Source: Alkalispirochaeta americana | GTDB taxonomy: Bacteria > Spirochaetota > Spirochaetia > DSM-27196 > Alkalispirochaetaceae | DNA length: 64,000 nt | Assembly (NCBI RefSeq): GCF_900156105.1 | Contig: NZ_FTMS01000001.1 | Span: 62,001 to 126,000, forward strand | Direction of reading: 5' to 3' | In this document: positions 25,515 to 33,432 of the stretch, piece by piece | Layout of the letters: each line of letters starts with the position of its first letter | Numbering within the stretch: the first letter of the stretch is position 1 | Position numbers and translations under genes: made by a program | Notes under the pieces: generated by a model | Seen by the model: only the letters and a program-made list of their open reading frames with translations | Told to the model about the DNA's origin: nothing | The model's database searches: none

Positions 25515-26666
25515 TCAGGGTCGAGCCCTTCTCCAGAGCGCAGTAAAAAGTGCCGTGGCGACGACGATCACCAGGCTTCCTCCCATAAAGAGCGCCTTCA
25601 GCCCCCACCCCTGGCTCACCGGTCCTGCTGCCAGGAGCAGGACCAAACCGAGAACCTCGGCAATCAGCGATACCAGCGAGGAGACTGTCGCCCTGCCTTC
25701 GGAGCTGATTCGTTCCTGGATCCATCCCTGGTAGATAACCTCGGCGGCCGCCATCATGAGATAAAAACCGAAGTAGAGGGGCAAGAGGAGGCGGTGCCCG
25801 GTGATCACGCCCATCCATAGCGCCGCCGCTGCCAGTGCGATCCACCAGGCCAGCCGGAGTGGATTATCCAGCCTGAATCTGCGTTGCAGGGGGGCCGCCA
25901 GTCCGGAGCCCAGGGCCTCCAGAAAGAACCGGGTTCCTCCCCAGAGACCGATCGCTGCCAGGGGAACGCCCAGGGTGTGGCCAAAGAGAAAATCGTACTC
26001 ATCCAGGACCCCCCAGACAACAGTGGCAAGGCTTCCGTAGAGAACGAACTTGATGAGCCCCGGGATGGCCATGGCCAGAGACACCTCCTCTTTCAGGGAG
26101 AAGGGGGGCTTGTCGGGGGATGCCAGGCAGGATCTCTCTTCCGGGAGTGTCGCCGCGCAGAGCGCCGCCGCTGCCATGGCCAGAGATGAGAGAAGCATCA
26201 CCGCCGACGGGCTATGTGCAAAGAGCAATCCTCCCCCCAGGAGAGAGAGTAATATGGCCCCCCGGGCTGCGGCGGCTCCCCAGCCTGCTATTTCAACAAA
26301 GCGCGCCTCCCTGTTTCGGGATTTCAGGGCATCGTAGAGAAGTGCCTCGGTTGTTCCGGTATTGATCGCCTCTTGCAGTCCCCAGAAGATAAACCCCAGG
26401 GCAAAGCCGGGAAAGTCCGGGCGGATATGCCAGACCAGAAATCCTGTTCCTTTCAGGGCCATACCGATCACCAGAGACCACTTCCTGCTCCACCGGTCGG
26501 CGATCATTCCCGAAGGAACCTCAAGGAGGATTACGGGGACGCTCCAGATTGCCAGGAGCCACGATACCTGCAGGTAATCAAGACCCGATTCCCGGAAAAG
26601 GATCACGTAGACGGGATAGACCAGAACAAGGTCCTGAAAAAAACGAAAGAGAATGTAGCGGATCAT
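25515..26666 (-). CDS. MFS transporter
   Basis: A major-facilitator protein of 383 residues with about 12 membrane segments. The loop between segments 2 and 3 carries the family motif PSGMIADRWSRKWSLVIG. The start at 26666 overlaps the YaaA stop as ATGA, so the two are translationally coupled; an earlier start at 26741 would lie inside yaaA. The region KRASLF-type loops and the first helix (YILFRFFQDLVLVYPVYV) are ordinary for the family. The substrate is unknown. Confidence 0.88.
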   Translation of the reverse strand: MIRYILFRFFQDLVLVYPVYVILFRESGLDYLQVSWLLAIWSVPVILLEVPSGMIADRWSRKWSLVIGMALKGTGFLVWHIRPDFPGFALGFIFWGLQEAINTGTTEALLYDALKSRNREARFVEIAGWGAAAARGAILLSLLGGGLLFAHSPSAVMLLSSLAMAAAALCAATLPEERSCLASPDKPPFSLKEEVSLAMAIPGLIKFVLYGSLATVVWGVLDEYDFLFGHTLGVPLAAIGLWGGTRFFLEALGSGLAAPLQRRFRLDNPLRLAWWIALAAAALWMGVITGHRLLLPLYFGFYLMMAAAEVIYQGWIQERISSEGRATVSSLVSLIAEVLGLVLLLAAGPVSQGWGLKALFMGGSLVIVVATALFTALWRRARP

Positions 26667-27418
26667 CCCGGCACGGTCCGGACGAAGACCGGCTGGTCCG
26701 GCTTCGAGAGATCCTGCCGGTACCGATAGCCGTCGGCGCAAAAGCTCTGCAGATCTTCAACCCCCTGGGGCCGATTGGTGACTATCCACCGGGCCATCTT
26801 CCCCCGGGCCCGCTTTGCATGGATGGCGATCGTCTTGCAGGTGTCTCCCCGGTCCTCCTTGAAGAGGGGGGTGATAAAGCTCCCCTGGAGCATCGCCGGG
26901 ACGATGATGCGGGAATACTCCTGGGAAGCCAGGTTGATAACGGGAGCTCCTTCGTCTCCCAGGGCCGGGGTTATTTTTTCTCTCCAGTAGTGGTAGAGGT
27001 TTTTCTTCTCTCCCACGGCGAGGGGAGTGGCCATTTCCAGGCGGTAGGGGCTGATCGAATCCAGGGGCCGCAGGAGGCCGTAGAGCCCTGAGAGGATGCG
27101 CAGATGGTTCTGGGCGTAGAGGATATCGGCTTCGGATATGCTCGGAGCGTCCAGCGCCCGGTAGACCTCGCCGGTGTAGGCATAGATCGCCTGGAGGCGG
27201 GGGGCCCGTTCCTCCTTCCAGAGGCGGAACGCCTCGGCTGTCTCCCCGGACAAGCGATCGCTTGTTTTCATCAGGCGGGCCAGCTCCCGGGGAGATAAGG
27301 CCTGAAGACAGCGGGCAATTTCCCGAGCTTCCCTGTCAAAGCGTGGTTCCGAGGATTCTTTCACGGACGGGTGATACTGGAAGTTCTGGGTCTTGGCGGG
27401 TGAGAGCAGGACAATCAT
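26663..27418 (-). CDS. yaaA: Peroxide stress protein YaaA (UPF0246)
   Basis: A protein of 251 residues with the family's N-terminal LLSPAKTQNF, the central YTGEVYRALDA, LRILSGLYGLLRPLDSISPYRLEM, and the C-terminal KRARGKMARWIV. E. coli YaaA lowers free iron and protects DNA and proteins during peroxide stress and binds DNA. The gene is at the head of a two-gene unit with the MFS transporter. The length matches the usual ~255 residues. Confidence 0.94.
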   Translation of the reverse strand: MIVLLSPAKTQNFQYHPSVKESSEPRFDREAREIARCLQALSPRELARLMKTSDRLSGETAEAFRLWKEERAPRLQAIYAYTGEVYRALDAPSISEADILYAQNHLRILSGLYGLLRPLDSISPYRLEMATPLAVGEKKNLYHYWREKITPALGDEGAPVINLASQEYSRIIVPAMLQGSFITPLFKEDRGDTCKTIAIHAKRARGKMARWIVTNRPQGVEDLQSFCADGYRYRQDLSKPDQPVFVRTVPG

Positions 27419-27515
27419 GGCAGGGAAGGTACAATTTTTTTAGGGTTTTGGCACGTGGGGCCGAAGGTCCCCTGCAACGCTTGCGGGGTTTTTCCGGAAC
27501 GGATAGGCTGGTGCG

Positions 27516-28478
27516 ATGAAAGAGACTTCTCCTTTGCAGAACGATACCAGGGAGTATCGCTATATTGACTCGGACCCGCTCTTTGCTTCCTACCGGGATA
27601 GTCTTGCGCAACGGCGTGTCGGAATTGTGGCCCTTGATCTGGAAGCGGAGTTTAATCTTCACGTCTACGGGGAGCATTTCTGTCTGCTCCAGATCTTCGA
27701 TGGCCACGAGGCCGTCCTGGTAGATCCCCGGAGGGTTTCCATGGACCCGCTTCGGGCGTTTCTGGAGGATCGGGACCTGCTCAAGATCACCTATGATTCG
27801 GCAAGCGACCGGGCCTTGCTCTTCCGGACCCAGAACATACGTATGCGGGGGCTTCTTGATCTGCGTCCCGCCGTGGAGCTTCTGGAGTTTGAAAAGCGTG
27901 GTCTTTCGGCGGTCCTCGAGGCGACTCTTGGCATTGCCCCGGTGGGAGGAAAGAAAAAATATCAGCAGTACAACTGGATGCGCCGCCCTCTTGATCCCGG
28001 GGCTATCGTCTATGCTCTGGAAGACGTGCTTCACCTCTTCGAGCTTCAAAAGCATCTCTTTGCCCTTCTTCAGGAGAAGGGCCTCCTGGAGCGGTATATC
28101 CTGGAGAACCTGAAAGTTCAGGATCTGGATCCCCAGGTAGGGCGCAGGCCCGGCTTTCTTCGCACACGGCGGTTCTACAGCCTTTCCTCCCGGAAACAGG
28201 CCCTTCTGGAGGCCCTGTACCAGGTTCGGGAGGGCTATGCCCAGGGAGAAAACGTGCCCCCCGACAGGGTGCTCCCCAACCGAACGCTCCTCGACATAGT
28301 GGATGAAAAGGTCCGTCTGGAAGACCTCCGGCCGGGGCGCGGGATCACGCGTGGTGTCTTCTCTTCCATGATATCCGAGATGATCCAGGCGCGGGACGGA
28401 GAGGCCTTGCCTCGGGAGACGTCCTCTTCCCGGCCAGTGATCCCCGGTCAGAAAGATTCTGCCGGGGTATCCCCCTAA
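27516..28478 (+). CDS. RNase D-like 3'-5' exonuclease
   Basis: A protein of 320 residues. DEDD exonuclease motifs are visible: LDLEAEFNLH (Asp-x-Glu, about residue 41), KITYDSASDRALL (second Asp) and YALEDVLHLFEL (third Asp). This fits the RNase D group acting on tRNA 3' ends and other structured RNAs. The C-terminal ~120 residues resemble an HRDC-like helical domain (LPNRTLLDIVDEKV). The 3' end overlaps the convergent nrdG by 4 bp. The ribosome-binding site is weak. Confidence 0.88.
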   Translation: MKETSPLQNDTREYRYIDSDPLFASYRDSLAQRRVGIVALDLEAEFNLHVYGEHFCLLQIFDGHEAVLVDPRRVSMDPLRAFLEDRDLLKITYDSASDRALLFRTQNIRMRGLLDLRPAVELLEFEKRGLSAVLEATLGIAPVGGKKKYQQYNWMRRPLDPGAIVYALEDVLHLFELQKHLFALLQEKGLLERYILENLKVQDLDPQVGRRPGFLRTRRFYSLSSRKQALLEALYQVREGYAQGENVPPDRVLPNRTLLDIVDEKVRLEDLRPGRGITRGVFSSMISEMIQARDGEALPRETSSSRPVIPGQKDSAGVSP

Positions 28479-29053
28479 TCTCTCAGGGGCTGGTGGTTCC
28501 ACTCCTCGCCGGGGAGCACCAGGTTTTCCAGGCAGGCAAGATCCTGGTCTGTCACCACCTGGGGGGCCAGGGTGGTTCGAAGCAGATAGCGCCCGCCCCA
28601 GGAGCGCAGAACCTCCAGTGACTGGAGTATCGCTTCGCCGCTGCCTCCCACTCGGTGGTACTGGCCGGGTGCCGTCTTGAGATCCAGAGCGACCAGATCG
28701 ATAGGGTGATTCCCGAGTATCTCCTGAAGGCGCTCCGGAAAAGCTCCCGAGGTATCCAGTTTTACTGCCAGTCCCAGGGAGGCGATCTCCTCCACCAGGT
28801 CGCCCAGGTCCTGGTGGAGCAGGGGTTCTCCCCCGGTGATGACCACCCCTTGCAGGAGATGCTTCCGGCGCTCCAGGATTTCGAAAATCTCTCCCCGGGG
28901 AATGAATGAATCCGGTTCGGGGCCGGTGATTAACTCCGGGTTGTGGCAGTAGGGACAGCGCAGGGGGCACCCGTGGGTAAACAGCACCGCCGCCACGCGC
29001 CCCGGATAATCAAGGAGCGTTGTTTTCTGTATCCCCAGTCTCTCAAGAGGCAT
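28475..29053 (-). CDS. nrdG: Anaerobic ribonucleotide reductase activating protein (radical SAM)
   Basis: A protein of 192 residues from the ATG at 29053, which lies 11 bp inside the end of nrdD. The radical-SAM cluster motif is CPLRCPYC, followed by the SAM-binding GGEPLLHQ. It should generate the glycyl radical on NrdD by cleaving S-adenosylmethionine. A longer start at 29101 would extend further into nrdD and is not favoured. Location directly after nrdD supports the role. Confidence 0.93.
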   Translation of the reverse strand: MPLERLGIQKTTLLDYPGRVAAVLFTHGCPLRCPYCHNPELITGPEPDSFIPRGEIFEILERRKHLLQGVVITGGEPLLHQDLGDLVEEIASLGLAVKLDTSGAFPERLQEILGNHPIDLVALDLKTAPGQYHRVGGSGEAILQSLEVLRSWGGRYLLRTTLAPQVVTDQDLACLENLVLPGEEWNHQPLRD

Positions 29054-31169
29054 GGGGTTCCAGGGCGGTGCGCTCTCCCTTCTTGATCTGGTAGGTCTCA
29101 CGCTCCGAGAACTCGGCCCGTTTCCCCTTGTTCCAGTTTTTCAACGAGCGATAGTACCCCACGATGCGGGAATAGACCTCGGCTTCCTCACCGCAATGGG
29201 GACAGGTGTGATGCTCGCCACTCAGGTATCCGTGACTCGGGCACACCGAGAAGGTGGGGGAGATGGTGAAGTAGGGTACGTGGTAGTTCTGGGCGATTAT
29301 CCGCACCAGCGAGGCACAGGCCTGCCAGTCCTCGATGGCCTCACCCAGAAAGGCGTGAAACACCGTGCCCCCTGTGTATTTTGTCTGGAGCTCGTCCTGA
29401 ATATCCAGGGCATCGAAGAGATCCCGGGTGTGCTCCACGGGCAGATGCGAGGAGTTTGTATAATAGGGGGTGTCGTCTCCGGCGGTGATGATCGTGGGAT
29501 ACCGCTCCGTGTCGTGTTTTGCCAGACGGTAACTGGTTCCCTCGGCGGGAGTTGCCTCCAGGTTGAAAAGATCTCCCGTCTCCTCCTGGTATTTCACCAG
29601 GCGCTCGCGCATGTGGTCCAGGATTTTTCCGGCAAAGGATCGGGCCTCGGGATCGCTGATGTCCTTATCCATGAAATTGCGCAGGGCCTCGTTCATCCCT
29701 ACCAGGCCAATGGTGGAGAAATGATTGTTCAGGTGTCGCAGGTACCGGCGCGTATAGGGAAAGAGCCCGCTCTCCATGAGCTGGTTTACCACCTTTCGCT
29801 TCATGGTGAGGCTCTCTGCGGCCAGGTCCATCAGGTGATCCAGGCGCTGGAAAAACTCCGTTTCTGATCGGGCCAGAAAGCCGATGCGGGGCAGGTTGAT
29901 GGTAACCACGCCGATGGATCCAGTGAACTCGTCGGATCCGAAGAGCCCGCCCCCCCGTTTCCGAAGTTCCCGCTTGTCCAGTTGCAACCGGCAGCACATG
30001 GACCGCACATCACAGGGGTCGAGGTTGCTGTTGAGGAAGTTCTGAAAATAGGGGGTGCCGTAGCGGGATGTCATCTCGAAGAGGAGCCGGGCGTTCCCTG
30101 TTTCCCATGCAAAATCCTGGGTGATATTGTAGGTGGGAATCGGATACTGAAAGCCCCTGCCGTTGGCGTCGCCCTCTATCATCTGCTCCAGAAAGGCTCT
30201 GTTGATAAGGTCCATCTCTTCCTGGCATTCGTTATAGGTGAAGTCAAGGACGCGGCCTCCCACCACGGCGGGCTGATCGCGCAAATCGGGGGGTACCGTC
30301 CAGTCCAGGGTAATATTGGTGAAGGGCGCCTGGCTTCCCCACCTGCTGGGTGTGTTCACGCCGAAGACAAAGCTTTGTATCGCCTGTTTCACCTCGTCGT
30401 ACCCAAGATTGTCTACCTTTACAAAGGGAGCCAGATAGGTGTCGAAGCTGGAAAAGGCCTGGGCTCCGGCCCACTCGTTCTGCATGACTCCCAGGAAGTT
30501 CACCATCTGCTGAACCAGCGTTCCCAGGTGTTTTGCCGGCTTGCTGGCGATTTTGTCCGATATGCCGCCAAGGCCTTCCCAGATGAGTTGCCGCAAGGAC
30601 CAGCCGGCGCAGTAGCCGCTGAACATGGAGAGATCGTGAATGTGGAAATCGGCGTTGCGATGCGCCTCGGCCACGGCTGGAGAATAGACGTTGCGCAACC
30701 AGTAGTTGGCGGTGATGGTTCCGGAATTGTGGAGGATAAGGCCGCCCAAACTGAAGTTCACGTTGGCGTTCTCGTTGACCCGCCAGTCCGAGCGGTCCAG
30801 ATAGCCGTCCATGGTATGCTCTATGTCCAGCATGAGTGAGCGGGTTGAGCGGATCGCTTCGTGGCGGGCCCGGTATATGATGTAGGCCTTGGCGACAGCC
30901 ACCTGGCCTGAGAGAATCAGGGTCTCTTCCACCACGTCCTGGATCTCTTCGATCGCGGGGGCTGAATTGGGGTGACGTCCCTCCAGGTGCCGGGCCAGCC
31001 GGTTTTCGGCATCCTCTACCATGCTATAGAGTTGTTCCCGGGAAATCGGTTCATTTTGTGCCTTGAAGGCTTTCTCGATGGCCAGGGCAATTTTATGATT
31101 GTCGTAGGGCTCCAATTGTCCGTTTCGTTTTACCACACTGCGGAACAGGTGAGTGGTGGTGGTCTCCAT
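29043..31169 (-). CDS. nrdD: Anaerobic ribonucleoside-triphosphate reductase (class III)
   Basis: Full length at 708 residues. An N-terminal ATP-cone (about 10-100, VVKRNGQLEPYDNHKIALAI) should give allosteric control. The C terminus has a zinc site (VCPSHGYLSGE, then TCPHCGEE) and the glycyl-radical segment RIVGYYRSLKNWNKGKRAEF, with the radical glycine at about residue 671. It makes deoxyribonucleotides without oxygen, so the organism grows anaerobically at least part of the time. GGGAGG precedes the ATG. Two probable NrdR boxes lie upstream (31194-31251), one over the -10 element. The activase gene nrdG overlaps its 3' end. Confidence 0.96.
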   Translation of the reverse strand: METTTTHLFRSVVKRNGQLEPYDNHKIALAIEKAFKAQNEPISREQLYSMVEDAENRLARHLEGRHPNSAPAIEEIQDVVEETLILSGQVAVAKAYIIYRARHEAIRSTRSLMLDIEHTMDGYLDRSDWRVNENANVNFSLGGLILHNSGTITANYWLRNVYSPAVAEAHRNADFHIHDLSMFSGYCAGWSLRQLIWEGLGGISDKIASKPAKHLGTLVQQMVNFLGVMQNEWAGAQAFSSFDTYLAPFVKVDNLGYDEVKQAIQSFVFGVNTPSRWGSQAPFTNITLDWTVPPDLRDQPAVVGGRVLDFTYNECQEEMDLINRAFLEQMIEGDANGRGFQYPIPTYNITQDFAWETGNARLLFEMTSRYGTPYFQNFLNSNLDPCDVRSMCCRLQLDKRELRKRGGGLFGSDEFTGSIGVVTINLPRIGFLARSETEFFQRLDHLMDLAAESLTMKRKVVNQLMESGLFPYTRRYLRHLNNHFSTIGLVGMNEALRNFMDKDISDPEARSFAGKILDHMRERLVKYQEETGDLFNLEATPAEGTSYRLAKHDTERYPTIITAGDDTPYYTNSSHLPVEHTRDLFDALDIQDELQTKYTGGTVFHAFLGEAIEDWQACASLVRIIAQNYHVPYFTISPTFSVCPSHGYLSGEHHTCPHCGEEAEVYSRIVGYYRSLKNWNKGKRAEFSERETYQIKKGERTALEPHAS

Positions 31170-31193
31170 GGGGTTCCTCCCGGAAAAATTGTT

Positions 31194-31251
31194 TTAGGCT
31201 ATATGGTGTCTGAAAGCTTGTTTTGAAACTTATACACACTGTATATGGTGT
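31194..31251 (-). promoter_or_regulatory. Two probable NrdR boxes upstream of nrdD
   Basis: The box at 31236-31251 reads, on the minus strand, ACACCATATACAGTGT, matching the NrdR consensus (ACAC, A/T-rich core, GTGT) at 14 of 16 positions as I recall it. A weaker half-conserved box at 31194-31209 shares the ACACCATATA half. They are 42 bp apart centre to centre, about four helical turns. NrdR represses ribonucleotide reductase genes when dATP/ATP is high. Confidence 0.7.
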
Positions 31252-31266
31252 TCATGTTGAGGTCAA
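31238..31266 (-). promoter_or_regulatory. Sigma-70-type promoter for nrdD
   Basis: On the minus strand, TTGACC (31266-31261), 17 bases, TACAGT (31243-31238). The -10 lies inside the strong NrdR-like box, as expected for repression. The predicted leader is about 60 bases. Confidence 0.55.
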
Positions 31267-31300
31267 GCGGAATGGTGGCGGATGTGATTACACCAGCTGT

Positions 31301-31333
31301 GACGATTTCCGGACGATTTCCGGACGATTTGCG
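31301..31333. repeat. 11-bp tandem repeat
   Basis: GACGATTTCCG occurs at 31301 and 31312, with a one-base variant at 31323. The period is near one helical turn, so the copies face the same side of the DNA. It lies about 130 bp upstream of nrdD, beyond the predicted promoter. Confidence 0.85.
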
Positions 31334-31463
31334 GTAGAGGCCTGATCAAGACAGGCCATTGCAAGGATAGCCGCTGGAACGGGGAAAGACAAGCACTCTG
31401 CGACAGGTCTCCGGGAGTATTGACGACGGTGGGCCGCCGGCGGGCCTGCCGGGATTCGGGGCA

Positions 31464-31503
31464 CAAAAAAAGAGCGACCCGGGCTGTGTGCCGGGCCGCT
31501 CCC
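31464..31503 (-). terminator. Rho-independent terminator
   Basis: On the minus strand a GC-rich stem (GAGCGGCCCGG pairing with CCCGGGTCGCTC) with a 7-base loop is followed at once by a run of T. It lies 22 bp after the stop of the membrane-protein gene at 31526. Confidence 0.88.
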
Positions 31504-31525
31504 GATGTAACCGGAAAGGAGTTTC

Positions 31526-32440
31526 TTAGAACACCAGAATTACAACGGTTGTCATGACGAAGATGGCGAAGGCCGGGGGATCAATGAAGGTGTCACCCCA
31601 AACCAGGAAGAACCGGGTGTGGAGTTCTGCCAGGAAGGCAGAGATAACACCGATCAGTCCTGCCGCCAGCACTGCCACCAGTACGGGAGCTCCGCCTCCG
31701 AAAACCGCCAGAGCGGCCAGGGCTGCGGGGAGAGCGATGTGGTGCGTTACCGGCATGGGTCCCTTGGTTTCAAGGAAGATCAGGGAGAATGCAGCGATAC
31801 CGAAACCGATGACTGCGCTTCCCGTGAGGATGGAAATCCATCCCGAGACCATACCAACACTGATACCAACCAGGAAGATGAGTTCGGGGCGGCTCATGAA
31901 GGGGAGCCATGCGTTCGAACGATCTTCTGCGAGAGCCATGCGGCTGGGGGAGACGCTTGCGTCGTGCTTGCCAAAAAGGCCGGTGTTTCCGAAGGCCAGA
32001 CGGGCGATAAGGGCACTTACCCAGACACCAACGGCGATCGTATCGGTGGGAGCCCCAACCGTGACGAGAGAAGCGTTGATGATGTGACCGATGATTCCGA
32101 AGATACCACCAACCACGAGGACCTGCCAGAAATCGCTCTTTACGCCGAAGGTCATCAGGGGAGTGGCGATGTCTTTTCCGTTGTCCAGCATGCCTTTTTT
32201 GGCCGCAAAAGCTGCCGCAGCCACACCACCACCGAAGGCGATGTTGGGTGCAAAGAACGTACCGAAGGCGATTCCGCCAGTTACCCAGTCAACCCCGCCG
32301 TTTATTGCCAGCATCTCACCGGCAATGACCATGATACCGGTAAAGATAAAGGCCGGCAGAGCGCCGATCGATGCACCGAACAGTCCTCCACCAAAAGCGG
32401 TGAGAAAAACTACAGGATCCCACAAACCAAATTCTACCAT
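31526..32440 (-). CDS. Polytopic membrane protein of unknown function
   Basis: A protein of 304 residues from the ATG at 32440, which has AAGGAG eight bases upstream. I do not recognise the family. It is almost all hydrophobic, with about nine membrane segments, many Gly/Ala pairs (TAFGGGLFGASIGALPAFIF, FGTFFAPNIAFGGGVAAAAF) and one short polar loop (GNTGLFGKHDASVSP) near the middle. The Gly-rich helices and half-length repeats suggest a channel or transporter core rather than an enzyme. It is a single-gene unit with a strong promoter (32502-32530) and a classic terminator, so it is probably well expressed. Confidence 0.8.
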   Translation of the reverse strand: MVEFGLWDPVVFLTAFGGGLFGASIGALPAFIFTGIMVIAGEMLAINGGVDWVTGGIAFGTFFAPNIAFGGGVAAAAFAAKKGMLDNGKDIATPLMTFGVKSDFWQVLVVGGIFGIIGHIINASLVTVGAPTDTIAVGVWVSALIARLAFGNTGLFGKHDASVSPSRMALAEDRSNAWLPFMSRPELIFLVGISVGMVSGWISILTGSAVIGFGIAAFSLIFLETKGPMPVTHHIALPAALAALAVFGGGAPVLVAVLAAGLIGVISAFLAELHTRFFLVWGDTFIDPPAFAIFVMTTVVILVF

Positions 32441-32501
32441 TTCCTGCTCCTTATTAAGTAGATGTAAACCACAGCACCGAAGAATTTCTTCGACCGTATG
32501 T

Positions 32502-32530
32502 ATTGTAGAGCTACCTGTAACAATCGTCAA
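32502..32530 (-). promoter_or_regulatory. Sigma-70-type promoter
   Basis: On the minus strand, TTGACG (32530-32525), exactly 17 bases, TACAAT (32507-32502). Five of six bases match consensus in each hexamer. It should drive the membrane-protein gene starting at 32440. Confidence 0.75.
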
Positions 32531-32684
32531 CAAAAAAGTTTCTTTTGAATCGCCAGTATGTGGTATGTCAAATTATGTCGTTTTCACGTTACGCCGGTAT
32601 CGTGGCCAAAGGTGAGGCCGGTGGCGCCAGTAAGATGCGGGAAAGCGAGAGGCGGGAAAAAATGATAAATGGGCGGATAAGGAT

Positions 32685-32732
32685 CGAGGGGTCCTGGCCC
32701 CGGGAGTTGCAGTCCGGGTGCTGGACCCCTCG
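32685..32732 (-). terminator. Long GC-rich hairpin after the flavodoxin gene
   Basis: Perfect 10-bp arms CGAGGGGTCC and GGACCCCTCG enclose a second CCCGG/CCGGG stem. It begins 36 bp after the flavodoxin stop. There is no clear T-tract, so it may be an mRNA-stabilising element or a factor-aided terminator. Confidence 0.55.
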
Positions 32733-32767
32733 AAAAGGTGAGCCGACACAAACAAACAAGCCGTGGA

Positions 32768-33274
32768 TTAGACGGCGGCTTTAATCGTGGAAATCCAGTT
32801 GGCTATTCTCTCCTCGGTGAGCTCCGCCTGGTTGTCCTGGTCTATGGCCAGCCCCAGGAAGAGACCGTTCCGCACCCCCCGGGATTCCTCGTGGGTGTAG
32901 CCTTCGGTTGAGGTCTGGCCGATGATTGTCGCTCCCGCCTGTTCTGCTGCCTCGGCCAGTATTCCCAGGGCGTCCACAAAAGAGTCGGGATAACTTTCCT
33001 GATCTCCCGTGCCAAAGAGGGCAACCTTTTTCCCCGCCAGGGGTGCCTGTTCCAGAAGGCCGAGCTTCACATGCCAGTCGTCCTGGAGATCGCCAATTCC
33101 CCAGGTGGAGGCTCCCAGCAGTATCAGGTCAAAGGACCCCAGCTCCTTCAGGGAGTCCTCATTCCAGTCGGTGACGTTCACAACGTCGGCGTTTTCCAGG
33201 GCTTGTGCGATCGACCGGGCCACATCCTCGGTGGCGCCCGTGGAGGAGCCGAATACAATCAATGTCTTTGCCAT
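32768..33274 (-). CDS. Flavodoxin (long-chain type)
   Basis: An electron-transfer protein of 168 residues. The FMN phosphate loop is FGSSTGATEDVA, and the flavin-flanking segments are LGASTWGIGDLQDDW and FGTGDQESYPDSFVDALG. The insertion around STEGYTHEESRGVRNGLFLGLAIDQ places it among long-chain flavodoxins. It may replace ferredoxin under iron limitation and feed radical enzymes such as NrdG, which lies 4 kb away. AAAGGAAACAGGT precedes the ATG. A possible promoter (TTGATT, 17 bases, TTAACT on the minus strand) lies about 30-60 bp upstream but its -10 is poor. Confidence 0.95.
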   Translation of the reverse strand: MAKTLIVFGSSTGATEDVARSIAQALENADVVNVTDWNEDSLKELGSFDLILLGASTWGIGDLQDDWHVKLGLLEQAPLAGKKVALFGTGDQESYPDSFVDALGILAEAAEQAGATIIGQTSTEGYTHEESRGVRNGLFLGLAIDQDNQAELTEERIANWISTIKAAV

Positions 33275-33432
33275 ACCTGTTTCCTTTCGTGCTCTAGTTA
33301 ATCATGCCTAACAAAATTAATCAATAGGAACTTCGTGGTTTTTTCGGCACCCCGGGGATCAGCGAGGAGATTTTTTTGTGCCGTTGGAGTATACTTTCCC
33401 GGACAGGTAGAACCCCACAGCGAGAGGTGCTT

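Larger units (their letters stand above)
31170..31525. other. 356-bp intergenic region upstream of nrdD
   Basis: No gene is seen. From nrdD outwards it holds two NrdR-like boxes (31194-31209, 31236-31251), a TTGACC-N17-TACAGT promoter, an 11-bp tandem repeat (31301-31333) and the terminator of the preceding membrane-protein gene (31464-31503). The stretch between the repeat and the terminator shows nothing recognisable. Confidence 0.8.
32441..32767. other. 327-bp intergenic region
   Basis: No gene is seen. It holds the promoter of the membrane-protein gene (32502-32530), with a ~55-base leader, and a long hairpin after the flavodoxin gene (32685-32732). The rest shows nothing recognisable. 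Confidence 0.75.

Noticed and set aside
27336-28970. Minus-strand frame of 544 codons
   Set aside because: It is antisense to the RNase D-like gene, is low-complexity and has no recognisable domain.
33275-33340. Iron-box (Fur/DtxR) operator before flavodoxin
   Set aside because: TTAGGC...TAAC similarity exists but is too weak to support an operator call.
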